Shown here one piece after another: positions 1 through 7,895 of a stretch of DNA of 29,047 nt; position 1 is the stretch's first letter; every line of letters starts with the position of its first letter. Location: positions 1 to 29,047 of the IMG/VR virus record IMGVR_UViG_3300030202_000115; one strand, written 5' to 3'. A program made the translations under genes and the position numbers. The notes under the pieces are model-generated. The model did not search any database and was not told the origin of the DNA. It was given only the letters and a program-made list of their open reading frames with translations. Source of the DNA: a virus.

Positions 1-99
1 TGAAGAAGCAAACAAAGACTATTACGAAAAAACTACATCTATTGTTGAGTTAGTAATTTCTGACGATTCAGAAGAACTAGCTATTGACGCAATTAGTTT
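1..99. repeat. Terminal direct repeat (left copy), circularisation overlap
   Basis: These 99 bases are identical to 28949-29047. The reading frame of the head protease is continuous when the two ends are merged, so the window is a closed circle (about 28,948 bp) or a circularly permuted genome opened at an arbitrary point. The length of 99 fits an assembler k-mer overlap better than a biological terminal repeat, but the sequence alone cannot exclude a short real repeat. Confidence 0.97.
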
Positions 100-634
100 G
101 GTTACTTCACCTGCAATAGAACAAGACTTTGTTTACTTTGGAAAAGAAAAGAATAACTTAACATTTGCAAAAGTAGATGAAGAAAAAAGAATGTTAGTTA
201 GCCCTGCTTTAATTCCTAACAAGCAAATATTCAGACATAACCCAAACACAGACTCAGACTACTATGTTTACTTTAGCCCTGATACAGTTAGAAAAGCTTC
301 TGAACTTTATTTAAAACATAACAACCACCATAAAGCTACATACCAACACCAAGACAGAGTTAGCGGAGTTCTAACGGTTGAAAGCTGGATTAAGGAAGGT
401 GAAATGGACAAGTCTAAGTTATACGGATATGACTTACCTAACGGCACTTGGTTTGTAAAAATGAAGATAGAAAATGACGAGCTTTGGAATAAAATAAAAG
501 AAGGCGAACTTAAAGGCTTATCAATTGAAGGATATTTTACGGACAAGATGGAACAAATGTCACAAAAAGCGCCTACAAACGAAGAAATCTTATCGGCACT
601 AAACGAAATAATTAGACAAAATCAAACAAAGTAA
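1..634 (+). CDS. XkdF-like phage head maturation protease (3' part; gene crosses the join)
   Basis: This is the C-terminal part of a 237-residue protein whose ATG is at 28869 near the other end of the window. It matches the XkdF-type putative phage serine protease family, which cleaves scaffold and capsid proteins during prohead maturation. Counted on the full protein, a His in TYQHQD lies near residue 143 and a Ser in GLSIEGYF near residue 201; these are the likely catalytic pair. The N-terminus (in the other fragment) is Cys-rich. Scaffold and major capsid genes follow, which is the usual order for head morphogenesis. A start at 98 would be a TTG codon inside the protein (a Leu) and should not be used. 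Family call by sequence pattern; catalytic residues are inferred. Confidence 0.8.
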   Translation, partial: EEANKDYYEKTTSIVELVISDDSEELAIDAISLVTSPAIEQDFVYFGKEKNNLTFAKVDEEKRMLVSPALIPNKQIFRHNPNTDSDYYVYFSPDTVRKASELYLKHNNHHKATYQHQDRVSGVLTVESWIKEGEMDKSKLYGYDLPNGTWFVKMKIENDELWNKIKEGELKGLSIEGYFTDKMEQMSQKAPTNEEILSALNEIIRQNQTK

Positions 635-641
635 TAGTTTA

Positions 642-657
642 TCTATTATATATTACA
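642..657 (+). promoter_or_regulatory. TCTATTATATA motif copy upstream of scaffold gene (candidate late promoter)
   Basis: The sequence TCTATTATATATTACA lies 25 bases before the ATG at 683, in the gap after the protease gene. It shares the core TCTATTATATA with copies at 3061, 15787 and 19429. Recurrence before separate structural and packaging blocks suggests a phage promoter; the function is inferred. Confidence 0.5.
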
Positions 658-682
658 AACACTAATAAAACTAAAAAGAATT

Positions 683-1393
683 ATGGACATTAAAGAACAA
701 ATCTTAGTTGCCTTAGGACTTAACAAAGAAGAAACAGTTAAGTTAGAGTGGCAAGCAAAAAGCGAGGACGGTACAATCTTTGTTTCAACAGCTGACGAAT
801 TAGAAGCAGGAGTGGATATATCAGTTCTGACGGAAGACGGAACGACGATACTATTACCTGTAGGAACGTATAAGACTGATACAGGCGTATCTTTTAGAGT
901 TGAAGAAGAAGGTATTGTTGCTGAAGTTATTGAGTCAGAAACTGAAGAAGTAGATACAGTTGAAGAAGAAGACTTAGCAGAAGAAACAGTATTAGCAGAC
1001 GAAGACGAAAAAGAAGATTATGACGAAGAAGCTGACGTTGCAGATTGGAAGGGTATGGAGAAAAGAATTGAAAACCTAGAAATCGCAGTAGCTAAACTTA
1101 AAGAAGAAAAAGTAGGCGGTGATGACGAAGTTGAGGAAATGTCGGAAGAAACAGAAGAACCTTCTACTAATCCTAAGTCTATAAAAACAACAGAAGTAGT
1201 TGAGTTCTCAGCAGAAGACGAATTGACTAAGTTAAAAGAAGAAAACGAAAGATTAAAAACTGAGTTAGCTTCACAACCTGCATCAGCTCCTTTAGATGTA
1301 AATAAATTTAGTTCAGACAGAAAACCTGTATCTAGAGCAGAATACAATAAAATGACAAGAAGAGAAAAATTCTTACACGATTTAAATAAATAA
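683..1393 (+). CDS. Probable capsid scaffolding protein
   Basis: A 236-residue, very acidic protein. Residues 85-120 are Glu/Asp-rich. Heptad-like coiled-coil stretches lie at about 122-142 and 178-195, and the C-terminal tail is basic and ends REKFLHDLNK. This composition, with the position between the head protease and the major capsid gene, is typical of phage scaffolds: a soluble acidic helix-rich protein that templates the procapsid and is then removed by the protease. The basic C-terminal patch would be the expected capsid-binding end. No enzymatic motif is visible. The gene is preceded by a copy of the TCTATTATATA motif. The role is inferred from composition and synteny, not from a recognised family. 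Confidence 0.65.
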   Translation: MDIKEQILVALGLNKEETVKLEWQAKSEDGTIFVSTADELEAGVDISVLTEDGTTILLPVGTYKTDTGVSFRVEEEGIVAEVIESETEEVDTVEEEDLAEETVLADEDEKEDYDEEADVADWKGMEKRIENLEIAVAKLKEEKVGGDDEVEEMSEETEEPSTNPKSIKTTEVVEFSAEDELTKLKEENERLKTELASQPASAPLDVNKFSSDRKPVSRAEYNKMTRREKFLHDLNK

Positions 1394-1418
1394 TATAATA
1401 ACTTAAAAAACAAAAAAC

Positions 1419-2333
1419 ATGGCTTTTACAACAACAAGCAATTTTGCAGGAAAGGCAGCAGGGTTCTATATCTCGGCAGCTTTAAAACAAGCAAATTCAT
1501 TAGACTACTTAACTATGATAGAAAATATCAAGTATAAGTCTAACATTCAAAGAATGGCAGGTTCAGGACTAGTTGCAGATGCAACTTGTGACTTTAATGA
1601 CGCAGGTACTTTAGCACTTACAGAAAAAGTATTAGAACCTAAGAACCTACAAATCAACCTTGACTTATGCAAGTCCACATTATTAGACTCATGGGAAGCG
1701 TTACAAATGAGAGCAGGAGCAGGCGCACCACCTCCAGCATCTTTTGATGACTATGTAATTTCTTACATGGGTGAAATCATAGCACAAGCAACTGAAGAAA
1801 GTATCTGGGAAGGAACTGCAGTAGCAGGGAAATTCAATGGTTTCTTAGGTGCAGCTACAGGTCTTTTATTACCAGGAGTTGACGCAACAGTTGTTCAATC
1901 TTCTGCATCAGCTGCTTATACAGCAGGTAACATCATCGCTAACTTACAAACTTTAACTTCTGACATGGCAGCTAATATTTCTGCTGTATTGAGAAAAGAA
2001 GACTTACATATTTACATGAGTCCTAAGACTTACGCTTTATATGTATCAGCAGTATCTACTTTAGGTTACGTAAATGCTTACAATATGAACGGAGATTATG
2101 CACCTGTATTTGAAGGGTACAAAATCGCAGTTTGTAACGGAATGGCTGACAATCAAGTAGTAGCAGCTGAGAAGTCTAACTTATTCTTTGGTACTGACCT
2201 TTTAAGTGACGCTACTAGAATCACTTTGATGGACATGGCTGCACTTGACGGAAGCGACAACATGAGATTAGTTGCTCGTTACTCAGCAGGAGTTCAAACA
2301 GGAGTTGGAGCTGATATAGTAAGACAATCATAA
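1419..2333 (+). CDS. Major capsid protein
   Basis: A 304-residue protein right after the scaffold gene. It has an Ala/Thr-rich N-terminus, a central segment with Trp-Glu residues (TEESIWEG, about residue 127) and a late region (NLFFGTDLLSD, about residue 254) like those in HK97-fold capsid proteins of Bacteroidetes phages. The size is close to a mature HK97-type subunit. The start is ATG after an A-rich leader without a Shine-Dalgarno box. The message ends in a G/C-rich hairpin at 2349-2378. Position (protease, scaffold, capsid) is the main support; the fold is inferred. Confidence 0.75.
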   Translation: MAFTTTSNFAGKAAGFYISAALKQANSLDYLTMIENIKYKSNIQRMAGSGLVADATCDFNDAGTLALTEKVLEPKNLQINLDLCKSTLLDSWEALQMRAGAGAPPPASFDDYVISYMGEIIAQATEESIWEGTAVAGKFNGFLGAATGLLLPGVDATVVQSSASAAYTAGNIIANLQTLTSDMAANISAVLRKEDLHIYMSPKTYALYVSAVSTLGYVNAYNMNGDYAPVFEGYKIAVCNGMADNQVVAAEKSNLFFGTDLLSDATRITLMDMAALDGSDNMRLVARYSAGVQTGVGADIVRQS

Positions 2334-2348
2334 TAAAATAAATAATAC

Positions 2349-2378
2349 GGAAGGAGGGGGTAAAACCCTTCCTCCCTT
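2349..2378 (+). terminator. G/C-rich stem-loop after the capsid gene
   Basis: A purine-rich arm (GGAAGGAGGGGG) is followed by TAAAA and a pyrimidine-rich arm (CCCTTCCTCCCTT), giving a strong imperfect hairpin between the capsid gene and the next gene. No U-tract follows, so it may act as a partial terminator or protect the 3' end of the capsid message rather than stop transcription fully. Confidence 0.55.
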
Positions 2379-2398
2379 AACCTAAAAAATAAAACAAC

Positions 2399-2983
2399 AT
2401 GGCGTGTACAGCACTTACAAAGGGAAGGGGACTTGACTGTAATAGAATTTCAGGAGGGATAAAGAATATTTATTTCGGAGTTTACGACCAATTCACTGCA
2501 CCACTTACAACAGTAGGAATAGTTCAAGCAAATGGAGAAATTTCAGATATTGAAATGGCTTCATCAACAGGGCTTTACAGATACACTACACCTCTAGGGG
2601 CTGCTAGTATTTCTGAAACAATTACAGGTAGTAAAGAAAACGGAACTATTTTTTATACACCAACTGTAAATGTAATACTTAACAGACTAACAAAAGAAGA
2701 CCAAAATCAAATTAAATTGTTAGGTCAAACGAAACTTGTTATTTTTGCAGAATTAAATGCAACTTTAGCAAACGGGCATAATGTAATTGTAGGGCTAGGA
2801 GTAACTAACGGAATGGAACTTAATGCAGGTACTATTGATTCAGGAGCTGCTTTCGGTGACCGTAACGGTTACACTCTTACATTTGACGGAATGGAGCCAA
2901 TCCCATTCCCAATGGTAGCGGACTACACAACTAATCCTTTCGACAATGGAGCGTTTACAAATGTTTCAATAACTACATCTTAA
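2399..2983 (+). CDS. Structural protein, probable major tail tube protein
   Basis: A 194-residue protein beginning MACTALTKGRGLDCNRISGG, a type of N-terminus found in structural proteins of Bacteroidetes phages. It is beta-rich, with a glycine-rich middle (GHNVIVGLGVTNGMELNAG) and a C-terminal stretch (YTLTFDGMEPIPFPM) that resembles tail tube subunits. It is bracketed by the post-capsid hairpin and a strong terminator at 3010-3039, so it forms a highly expressed unit with the capsid gene, as expected for an abundant virion protein. A head decoration protein is the main alternative. Confidence 0.5.
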   Translation: MACTALTKGRGLDCNRISGGIKNIYFGVYDQFTAPLTTVGIVQANGEISDIEMASSTGLYRYTTPLGAASISETITGSKENGTIFYTPTVNVILNRLTKEDQNQIKLLGQTKLVIFAELNATLANGHNVIVGLGVTNGMELNAGTIDSGAAFGDRNGYTLTFDGMEPIPFPMVADYTTNPFDNGAFTNVSITTS

Positions 2984-3009
2984 TTAGTTTTCTTATATAT
3001 TCTTGATTG

Positions 3010-3039
3010 AGGGGTGCTAACGCACTCCTTTTTCTTTTT
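3010..3039 (+). terminator. Rho-independent terminator
   Basis: Stem GGGGTGC / GCACTCC (7 pairs, one G:U, plus a closing A-T) with loop TAAC, followed by TTTTTCTTTTT. It ends the capsid/tail-tube transcript and is followed at once by a TTTCTATTATATAACAGA motif, which suggests that a new transcript starts downstream. Confidence 0.85.
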
Positions 3040-3060
3040 AAAGCAAATAAATTCAAAGTT

Positions 3061-3078
3061 TTTCTATTATATAACAGA
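3061..3078 (+). promoter_or_regulatory. TTTCTATTATATAACAGA motif (candidate late promoter)
   Basis: This 18-base motif is identical to one at 19429 and near-identical in core to those at 642 and 15787. Here it sits between a rho-independent terminator (3010-3039) and an ATG at 3089, the position expected for a promoter. The assignment to a phage-encoded sigma factor is inference. Confidence 0.6.
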
Positions 3079-3088
3079 CAAACTAACT

Positions 3089-3568
3089 ATGATACAAGCA
3101 ACAACAGAAACAGAAATAAAGATATATGTGCAAACTGAGGACAATCGGATAAATACTGCTGTAGCTTCTACTCAAATAAGGCACTTAGTTAAATTTACAA
3201 ATGACTTAGACAAGTCTGTTTATTATGCTTACGGTAATACTGAGCTTATTAAAGATAGATATACTAATATTAATATTACTTACGCTACACCTAATATCTA
3301 TACAGGACAATTAAAGTTATTCCCAGCTGGATATTATAAGTACGAAATTTACGAAGTTAGTTGGATAGGAACAGTAACTGTTTCTTCAGGTAATGCACCT
3401 GCTAATGAAAATGACGTTTTAAGCCCTGCTGCTAACGATAAAGGAGTAGTACAAGGATTAGTTACTAAGGGTAAAATGTATCTAGCAGAAAAAGACGGAA
3501 CGGAGCAAGTTCAATACGTGCAAAGAGAATCAGCGACAGAAACGAATTATATATATTACGGACAATAA
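3089..3568 (+). CDS. Hypothetical structural protein
   Basis: A 159-residue protein starting at ATG 3089 (MIQATTETEIK). The frame is open further back to a GTG at 3014, but that lies inside the terminator stem and upstream of the promoter-like motif, so the ATG is preferred. The sequence is predicted to be mostly beta strand with a proline/asparagine linker near residue 105. It lies among virion genes between the tail-tube-like protein and the portal. I do not recognise the family. Confidence 0.6.
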   Translation: MIQATTETEIKIYVQTEDNRINTAVASTQIRHLVKFTNDLDKSVYYAYGNTELIKDRYTNINITYATPNIYTGQLKLFPAGYYKYEIYEVSWIGTVTVSSGNAPANENDVLSPAANDKGVVQGLVTKGKMYLAEKDGTEQVQYVQRESATETNYIYYGQ

Positions 3569-3579
3569 AATAAAAAAAA

Positions 3580-3840
3580 ATGGCAATAGAAAACGTACAA
3601 CAATTATTAACAGAGCAACTAGGTAAAAACGGAGGAACAGAAGTATTTACAGGCGCAGTATCAGGAAAAGATTTTTATGCAGTATATTTTCCTGTAGAAA
3701 GTGCAGTAAGTGCAATAACTGCTTCAGGTGTAACTAATGCAACAGCTTTACAAACTACACTACCTGCAGGAACAACTTTACTGATGGGTATTCAAGCTAT
3801 GACACTAACAAGCGGTATAGCAATAGGGTATAAAGAGTAA
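3580..3840 (+). CDS. Small hypothetical structural protein
   Basis: An 86-residue protein (MAIENVQQLLTEQLGKNGG) rich in Ala, Thr and Val. It has an amphipathic N-terminal helix followed by short beta-like stretches. Its stop codon overlaps the ATG of the next gene by one base, indicating translational coupling. The composition resembles small capsid or tail accessory proteins. No family is recognised. Confidence 0.6.
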   Translation: MAIENVQQLLTEQLGKNGGTEVFTGAVSGKDFYAVYFPVESAVSAITASGVTNATALQTTLPAGTTLLMGIQAMTLTSGIAIGYKE

Positions 3841-4520
3841 TGAAAGTATTTAGGCTAGGATTAAGTTTATCGTCTATGCAAAAGTATGGTGCGTGGTCAC
3901 CTTCTGACGAAACAGGTTTAGAAGCGTGGTATAAATATCAAACAGGAATTACTTTAAATGGTTCTGATGTTTCTGCTTGGGCTGATAGTTCTTCTAATAG
4001 TTTTAATATGGTACAAGCTACAGCAAGCGAGCAACCTGCTTACAATTCAGGAGCTATTGACTTTGACGCTTCAGCTACACAAAATTTAGGTTCAGCAAGT
4101 GACATTACTTTAAGCGGTGCTTTTACAATAGGAATAAGATTAAACCCTGCTTTAAATAATGTAGTTGTGCTAGGTGATAATTCTTTAGGTGAAAACGAAT
4201 TTATTAAATTAACAAATAGTACAAAGTTAAGAATGAAAATTGACAATACTACAGCAGATATTACTGTTAATAGCGGTGACTTGACAGCAGACAATTATCT
4301 AGTTATAACAAGAAACGCATCTAACTTACTTACGCTTTATGTTAATGGTGTAGCACAAACTGATACAGAAACTTTAGGGGGAACTGCAAATATGGACGCA
4401 ATAGGAGTAAGAGCAACAGACGCAAACCCTTATGACGGAACAATTAGCGAAGTACAAATATATGATACAGAAAGCGCAGCACTTACAGCTAATGTAAATA
4501 CTTATTTATCAAACTTATAA
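3840..4520 (+). CDS. LamG/concanavalin-like structural protein
   Basis: A 226-residue protein. From about residue 25 it reads as a LamG/concanavalin A-like jelly roll: TGLEAWYKYQTGI, later WADSSSNSFNMVQ, a YLVITRNASNLLTLYVNGV strand pair, then DAIGVRATDANPYDGTISEVQIYD near the C-terminus. Phages use such domains as carbohydrate-binding decorations on heads or fibres. It is coupled to the small gene before it and lies just before the portal, so a head or neck decoration that touches host polysaccharide is plausible. The fold call is by pattern; the ligand is unknown. Confidence 0.65.
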   Translation: MKVFRLGLSLSSMQKYGAWSPSDETGLEAWYKYQTGITLNGSDVSAWADSSSNSFNMVQATASEQPAYNSGAIDFDASATQNLGSASDITLSGAFTIGIRLNPALNNVVVLGDNSLGENEFIKLTNSTKLRMKIDNTTADITVNSGDLTADNYLVITRNASNLLTLYVNGVAQTDTETLGGTANMDAIGVRATDANPYDGTISEVQIYDTESAALTANVNTYLSNL

Positions 4521-4521
4521 A

Positions 4522-6561
4522 ATGGAAAATATACTTAGTATAAACTTAGAAACGTCAACAGCACCTATAGTAAGAGAAGTTAGAGGTCGTGACTATATAG
4601 AATACGGAACGGAAGACTGGAGAAACCTCTACCCGCAGTTCTTAATTGACCTTTATTACAACTCTAGTACACACGCTGCAATTGTTAATCAGACGGCAGA
4701 AATGATAGCAGGTGAAGACTTAGTAGCTGAAGAAGAAGACGCAATAAATTTAGAAACTTATGTTAAATTAAAGAAGTTTTTAAGACACGCAAATTCTAAT
4801 GAAAGTTTACACCAAGTAATAAAAAAAGTTGCTTTTGATTTTAAACTTCAGGGGGCTTACGCAATACACGTTGTATGGAATAGAGAACGAACAGAAATCG
4901 TAGAACTGTATCACGTACCTGTAGAACGAGTAAGAGCAGGAAGACCAAACGAACTAGGGCAGATTGATACTTACTTTATAAGTGCTGATTGGGCAAACAC
5001 TAGAACAAATAAACCTTACCCTGTAGCAGCTTTTAATGTTAATGATAGAACTTCTGGTAGTCAATTGATTTACTCAGGTGCTTACAGTCCTAATATGGAC
5101 GTGTATCATACGCCTGATTACATAGCTGGTTGTAATTGGGCTTTAGTTGACCAAAAGGTAGCCGAGTTTCATTTAAACAATATTGAGAACGGTTTCGCAG
5201 GTTCTTACTTCGTCAGTTTCGCGAATGGAATTCCAACGCAAGAGGAGAGAAGACAAATAGAACAAAGTTTAGTAGAGAAATTTACGGGAGCTTCTAACTC
5301 AGGTAAATTTGTATTAACGTTCTCAGATGATAAGACTAGAACGCCTGAAATAACACCTATAAGCGTATCAGATGCAGACAAACAATATTTAGCTTTACAA
5401 GAGCTTTTAGTTTCTAATATTTGCGCAGCACATAGAATTACTTCTAAAACTTTAATGGGTATTGATACAACAAACGGCTTTTCTAGTAATGCAGACGAAC
5501 TTATTAATGCAGCGAATTTCTATCAAAATACAGTTGTTAGAGGTTTTCAACTAAACATCTTAAACACTTTGCAAACTATATTTTCAGTAAACAATATAGA
5601 CTTGCCTGTAGAGTTTGTACAATTAAAACCTATTACAGTACAATTTGACTCTAAGACTATTAGAGAAGTAATGACGATTGACGAGATAAGAGCTGACTTA
5701 GGACTTGAACCTTTAGGAGAAGAAGACACAGTAGAACAAGATGTAAAGCTATCTAAGGCAGGAACGGTAGACGGACAGCCTGTATTTACTACAATAGAAG
5801 AAGCTGAAGCACACGCTAAGACAATGGGTTGTGAAGGGTATCACGAACACGACTTAGAAGGGCAAACTGTTTACATGGCTTGTAAAGACCATTCAGAAGC
5901 AACTGACTTAAAAAAATGTAATTGTAAAAAATCAGAAAATGACTTTACAGAGTTAGAAAGTTTTATTGAAGAATTTGGAGAAGAAATGCCTGAAGGTTAC
6001 GAAATAATATCAGAAGACGAAGCAGAAGACGAAATTGAAGACTTTGACTTTCAATCTGAGTTAAATAATGAATATTACGAATTTGCTAGTACAGGTTCAG
6101 CTTACCCAAACAGAAAGTCAGGGCAAGACCAAAAGAGTAAACAGACTAAATATGAAGATGATATTTACAGGGTTCGTTACAGATACACAGGAAGTTTAAC
6201 AGGCGAAAGAGATTTTTGCAAAAAAATGACAAACGCAAATAAAATATATCGTAAGGAAGATATTATCGCTATGGGTAGAAGGGCGGTTAACCCAGGCTGG
6301 GGTAAAGGCGGCGCAAATACTTACTCAATATGGAAATGGAAAGGCGGCGCACTATGTAAACATAAATGGTTCAGAATTATACTAGTACAAGAAGGTAAAA
6401 GACCAAAAAATACAGACAAAATAATAACATCAACAGAAGCAAAAAGCAGGGGGGTAAAGTTACCAAGAAACGCAAAAGAAGTTTCTGTTGCTCCTCACGA
6501 TATGCCGAACCATGGCTTTGTGAACCCTGAACTAATTGCTAAATATAAAAATGTAAGATAA
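4522..6561 (+). CDS. Portal protein with long C-terminal extension
   Basis: A 679-residue protein. Residues 1 to about 410 look like a phage portal: YPQFLIDLYYNSSTHAAIVNQTAEMIAGEDL near the start, FDFKLQGAYAI, a clip-type region, and DEIRADLGLEPLGEE at the end of the stem region. The portal forms the dodecameric ring where DNA enters the capsid. After it come a short Cys/His-containing module (TMGCEGYHEHDLEG near 435), an acidic linker (about 475-525) and a basic Trp-rich domain (about 545-650, with NPGWGKGGANTYSIWKWKGG). The extension is not part of a standard portal and may be a fused minor head domain. Its stop overlaps the next gene. Confidence 0.8.
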   Translation: MENILSINLETSTAPIVREVRGRDYIEYGTEDWRNLYPQFLIDLYYNSSTHAAIVNQTAEMIAGEDLVAEEEDAINLETYVKLKKFLRHANSNESLHQVIKKVAFDFKLQGAYAIHVVWNRERTEIVELYHVPVERVRAGRPNELGQIDTYFISADWANTRTNKPYPVAAFNVNDRTSGSQLIYSGAYSPNMDVYHTPDYIAGCNWALVDQKVAEFHLNNIENGFAGSYFVSFANGIPTQEERRQIEQSLVEKFTGASNSGKFVLTFSDDKTRTPEITPISVSDADKQYLALQELLVSNICAAHRITSKTLMGIDTTNGFSSNADELINAANFYQNTVVRGFQLNILNTLQTIFSVNNIDLPVEFVQLKPITVQFDSKTIREVMTIDEIRADLGLEPLGEEDTVEQDVKLSKAGTVDGQPVFTTIEEAEAHAKTMGCEGYHEHDLEGQTVYMACKDHSEATDLKKCNCKKSENDFTELESFIEEFGEEMPEGYEIISEDEAEDEIEDFDFQSELNNEYYEFASTGSAYPNRKSGQDQKSKQTKYEDDIYRVRYRYTGSLTGERDFCKKMTNANKIYRKEDIIAMGRRAVNPGWGKGGANTYSIWKWKGGALCKHKWFRIILVQEGKRPKNTDKIITSTEAKSRGVKLPRNAKEVSVAPHDMPNHGFVNPELIAKYKNVR

Positions 6562-7136
6562 TGGCATACGTATTATTTATATCAGAAGCAAAGCTAAAAG
6601 ATAGCACAGCAATTAACTTAAATGTTTCAACCGATTTACTATTGCCTTATGTATTACAGGCACAAAAATTGTATGTAGAACCTAAGCTCGGAACTACACT
6701 TTATAAAAAGCTAGAAAGTTTAATTACAGCAGGTACAATTGGTAATGTAGGGAATGAAGCGTACAAAACTTTAGTTGATGATTACATTGGAGATATGCTA
6801 CCTAACTGGGCATTTTATCACGCAATACCTTTTTTAAGGTTTAAGATAGAAAACGGTAACATCTATTCTAAGACTTCAGAAACAGGAACGGCTTTAAGTA
6901 CGGAAGAAGCTCAACACCTTAGGGAAGAAGTTAGAAATACAGCGGAATATTATACGGAACGTCTAATTGACTATGTAACTAATAATACTACTAGCTTCCC
7001 AGAATACAGTACCAACTCAGGAGCTGATATTTCAGCAGACCAAAATGCTTACTATAATGGCATGAACCTTGAAAGACCAATGCGACAGGGAACTAAACTT
7101 ACATTGAGAAACTTTTTAAACGCTTCAGACTACTAA
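6561..7136 (+). CDS. Head-tail connector (neck) protein, DUF6712-like
   Basis: A 191-residue mostly helical protein. The start (LFISEAKLKDSTAINLNVSTDLL) and the following YVEPKLGTTLY segment resemble the DUF6712 group of Bacteroidetes phage neck proteins. It directly follows the portal, the usual place for head-completion adaptors that attach to the portal ring. The start overlaps the portal stop and its own stop overlaps the next small gene, so translation is coupled. Role from family resemblance and synteny. Confidence 0.55.
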   Translation: MAYVLFISEAKLKDSTAINLNVSTDLLLPYVLQAQKLYVEPKLGTTLYKKLESLITAGTIGNVGNEAYKTLVDDYIGDMLPNWAFYHAIPFLRFKIENGNIYSKTSETGTALSTEEAQHLREEVRNTAEYYTERLIDYVTNNTTSFPEYSTNSGADISADQNAYYNGMNLERPMRQGTKLTLRNFLNASDY

Positions 7137-7252
7137 TGAAGAAACACTATAAACCAAAAACTAAGAACGTAACTAAGCTAAAGACTTACTTAGATAAAAA
7201 AACAAAACAAAATGACAGAAGTAAAAGATACTCTACAAGTAGGGTTAGCTAA
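7136..7252 (+). CDS. Small basic hypothetical protein
   Basis: A 38-residue very basic ORF (MKKHYKPKTKNVTKLKTYLD...) whose ATG overlaps the stop of the neck protein gene and whose end overlaps the next small membrane-protein gene. The tight overlaps and the high Lys content support a real gene. No function can be given; DNA binding is possible from charge alone. Confidence 0.5.
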   Translation: MKKHYKPKTKNVTKLKTYLDKKTKQNDRSKRYSTSRVS

Positions 7253-7370
7253 CAGTTCAGCAATAGCATTCAGCGTAACAGACTGTAACGAAATATTAAC
7301 GCTAGTTTCTTTAATTCTAGCAATAAGTTTTACTGTATATAAATTCATTCAATTTGAAAAATCTAAATAA
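7212..7370 (+). CDS. Small membrane protein, holin-like
   Basis: A 52-residue protein with one hydrophobic helix (about residues 28-46, ILTLVSLILAISFTVYKF) and a short charged C-terminal tail (FEKSK). It sits just before a predicted cell-wall enzyme (DUF5675) and near a second membrane protein, which suggests a role in lysis, for example as a holin or pinholin. It overlaps the preceding basic ORF by 41 bases in another frame. The function is inferred from size, membrane helix and location. Confidence 0.5.
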   Translation: MTEVKDTLQVGLANSSAIAFSVTDCNEILTLVSLILAISFTVYKFIQFEKSK

Positions 7371-7496
7371 ATGGCTCGTAAAGTTATTACAAGCGCTTTT
7401 AAAAGCATTAAAAGGAAACGAAAGGGTGTACACTCCAAAAACGCAAGTAAAGGACAGAACGGCTACAAAAAAGCCTACAGAGGTCAAGGGCGTTAA
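7371..7496 (+). CDS. Small basic protein (MARKVITSAFKS type)
   Basis: A 41-residue basic ORF (MARKVITSAFKSIKRKRKG... ending AYRGQGR) with a clean ATG directly after the stop of the membrane protein gene. Short Lys/Arg-rich proteins with this start occur in Bacteroidetes phages at the same place. It overlaps the DUF5675 reading frame, which is open in a different frame over the whole length. Which of the two frames is translated in 7371-7490 is discussed in the findings. Confidence 0.55.
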   Translation: MARKVITSAFKSIKRKRKGVHSKNASKGQNGYKKAYRGQGR

Positions 7497-7893
7497 TCTT
7501 CTTTTAATTAGAGATACTTTTACAGAAAATTCTACTATTGGTCGTTTGTTTATCAATGGAGAAAGTTTTTGTGATACCTTAGAAAACCCTTATATCAATA
7601 ACGAAAGAAATATAAGCTGCATTCCAGAAGGGCAATACAAAGTTAGATTAAGGCTTCCTAGAGAAAGTGCAACTAGAGATTACTTGCATTTATTAGTTCA
7701 AGACGTGCCTAATAGAAGTTATATCTTATTTCATGTCGGCAATAAACCATCACACACGAAGGGTTGTATTCTAGTAGGAAACGGTCGTAAACAAGACATT
7801 GTTCAAAACTCACGTTTAGCTATGGACTTACTTATAAAAGAAATAATTAGTTTAGGCGGTGAAAATATTAATTTAATAATCAAAAATAAATAA
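7426..7893 (+). CDS. DUF5675 family protein, probable lysis-associated enzyme
   Basis: The DUF5675 domain begins at NLLLIRDTF (about base 7495) and includes IPEGQYKVRLR, LVQDVPNRSYILFHVGN and TKGCILVGNG. Its Cys and His positions recall L,D-transpeptidase-like or endopeptidase folds. DUF5675 genes are common beside phage holins, and a role in cell-wall breakdown is presumed. There is no ATG start. The frame is open from a TTG at 7354, and I chose the GTG at 7426 (155 residues). Everything before about 7495 overlaps the 41-residue basic gene in another frame, so a start near the domain boundary or a frameshift from that gene is also possible. Confidence 0.65.
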   Translation: MYTPKTQVKDRTATKKPTEVKGVNLLLIRDTFTENSTIGRLFINGESFCDTLENPYINNERNISCIPEGQYKVRLRLPRESATRDYLHLLVQDVPNRSYILFHVGNKPSHTKGCILVGNGRKQDIVQNSRLAMDLLIKEIISLGGENINLIIKNK

Positions 7894-7895
7894 TC

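Noticed and set aside
1018-1413. Long open frames on the minus strand, for example 131 residues opposite the scaffold gene
   Set aside because: They mirror the acidic, A/G-rich coding strand, giving Ser/Leu-rich products. No minus-strand start region or promoter supports them, and they overlap well-supported genes.
3014-3088. Start of the 3089 gene at GTG 3014
   Set aside because: It lies inside the terminator stem and upstream of the promoter-like motif; the extra 25 residues are not needed for the domain.
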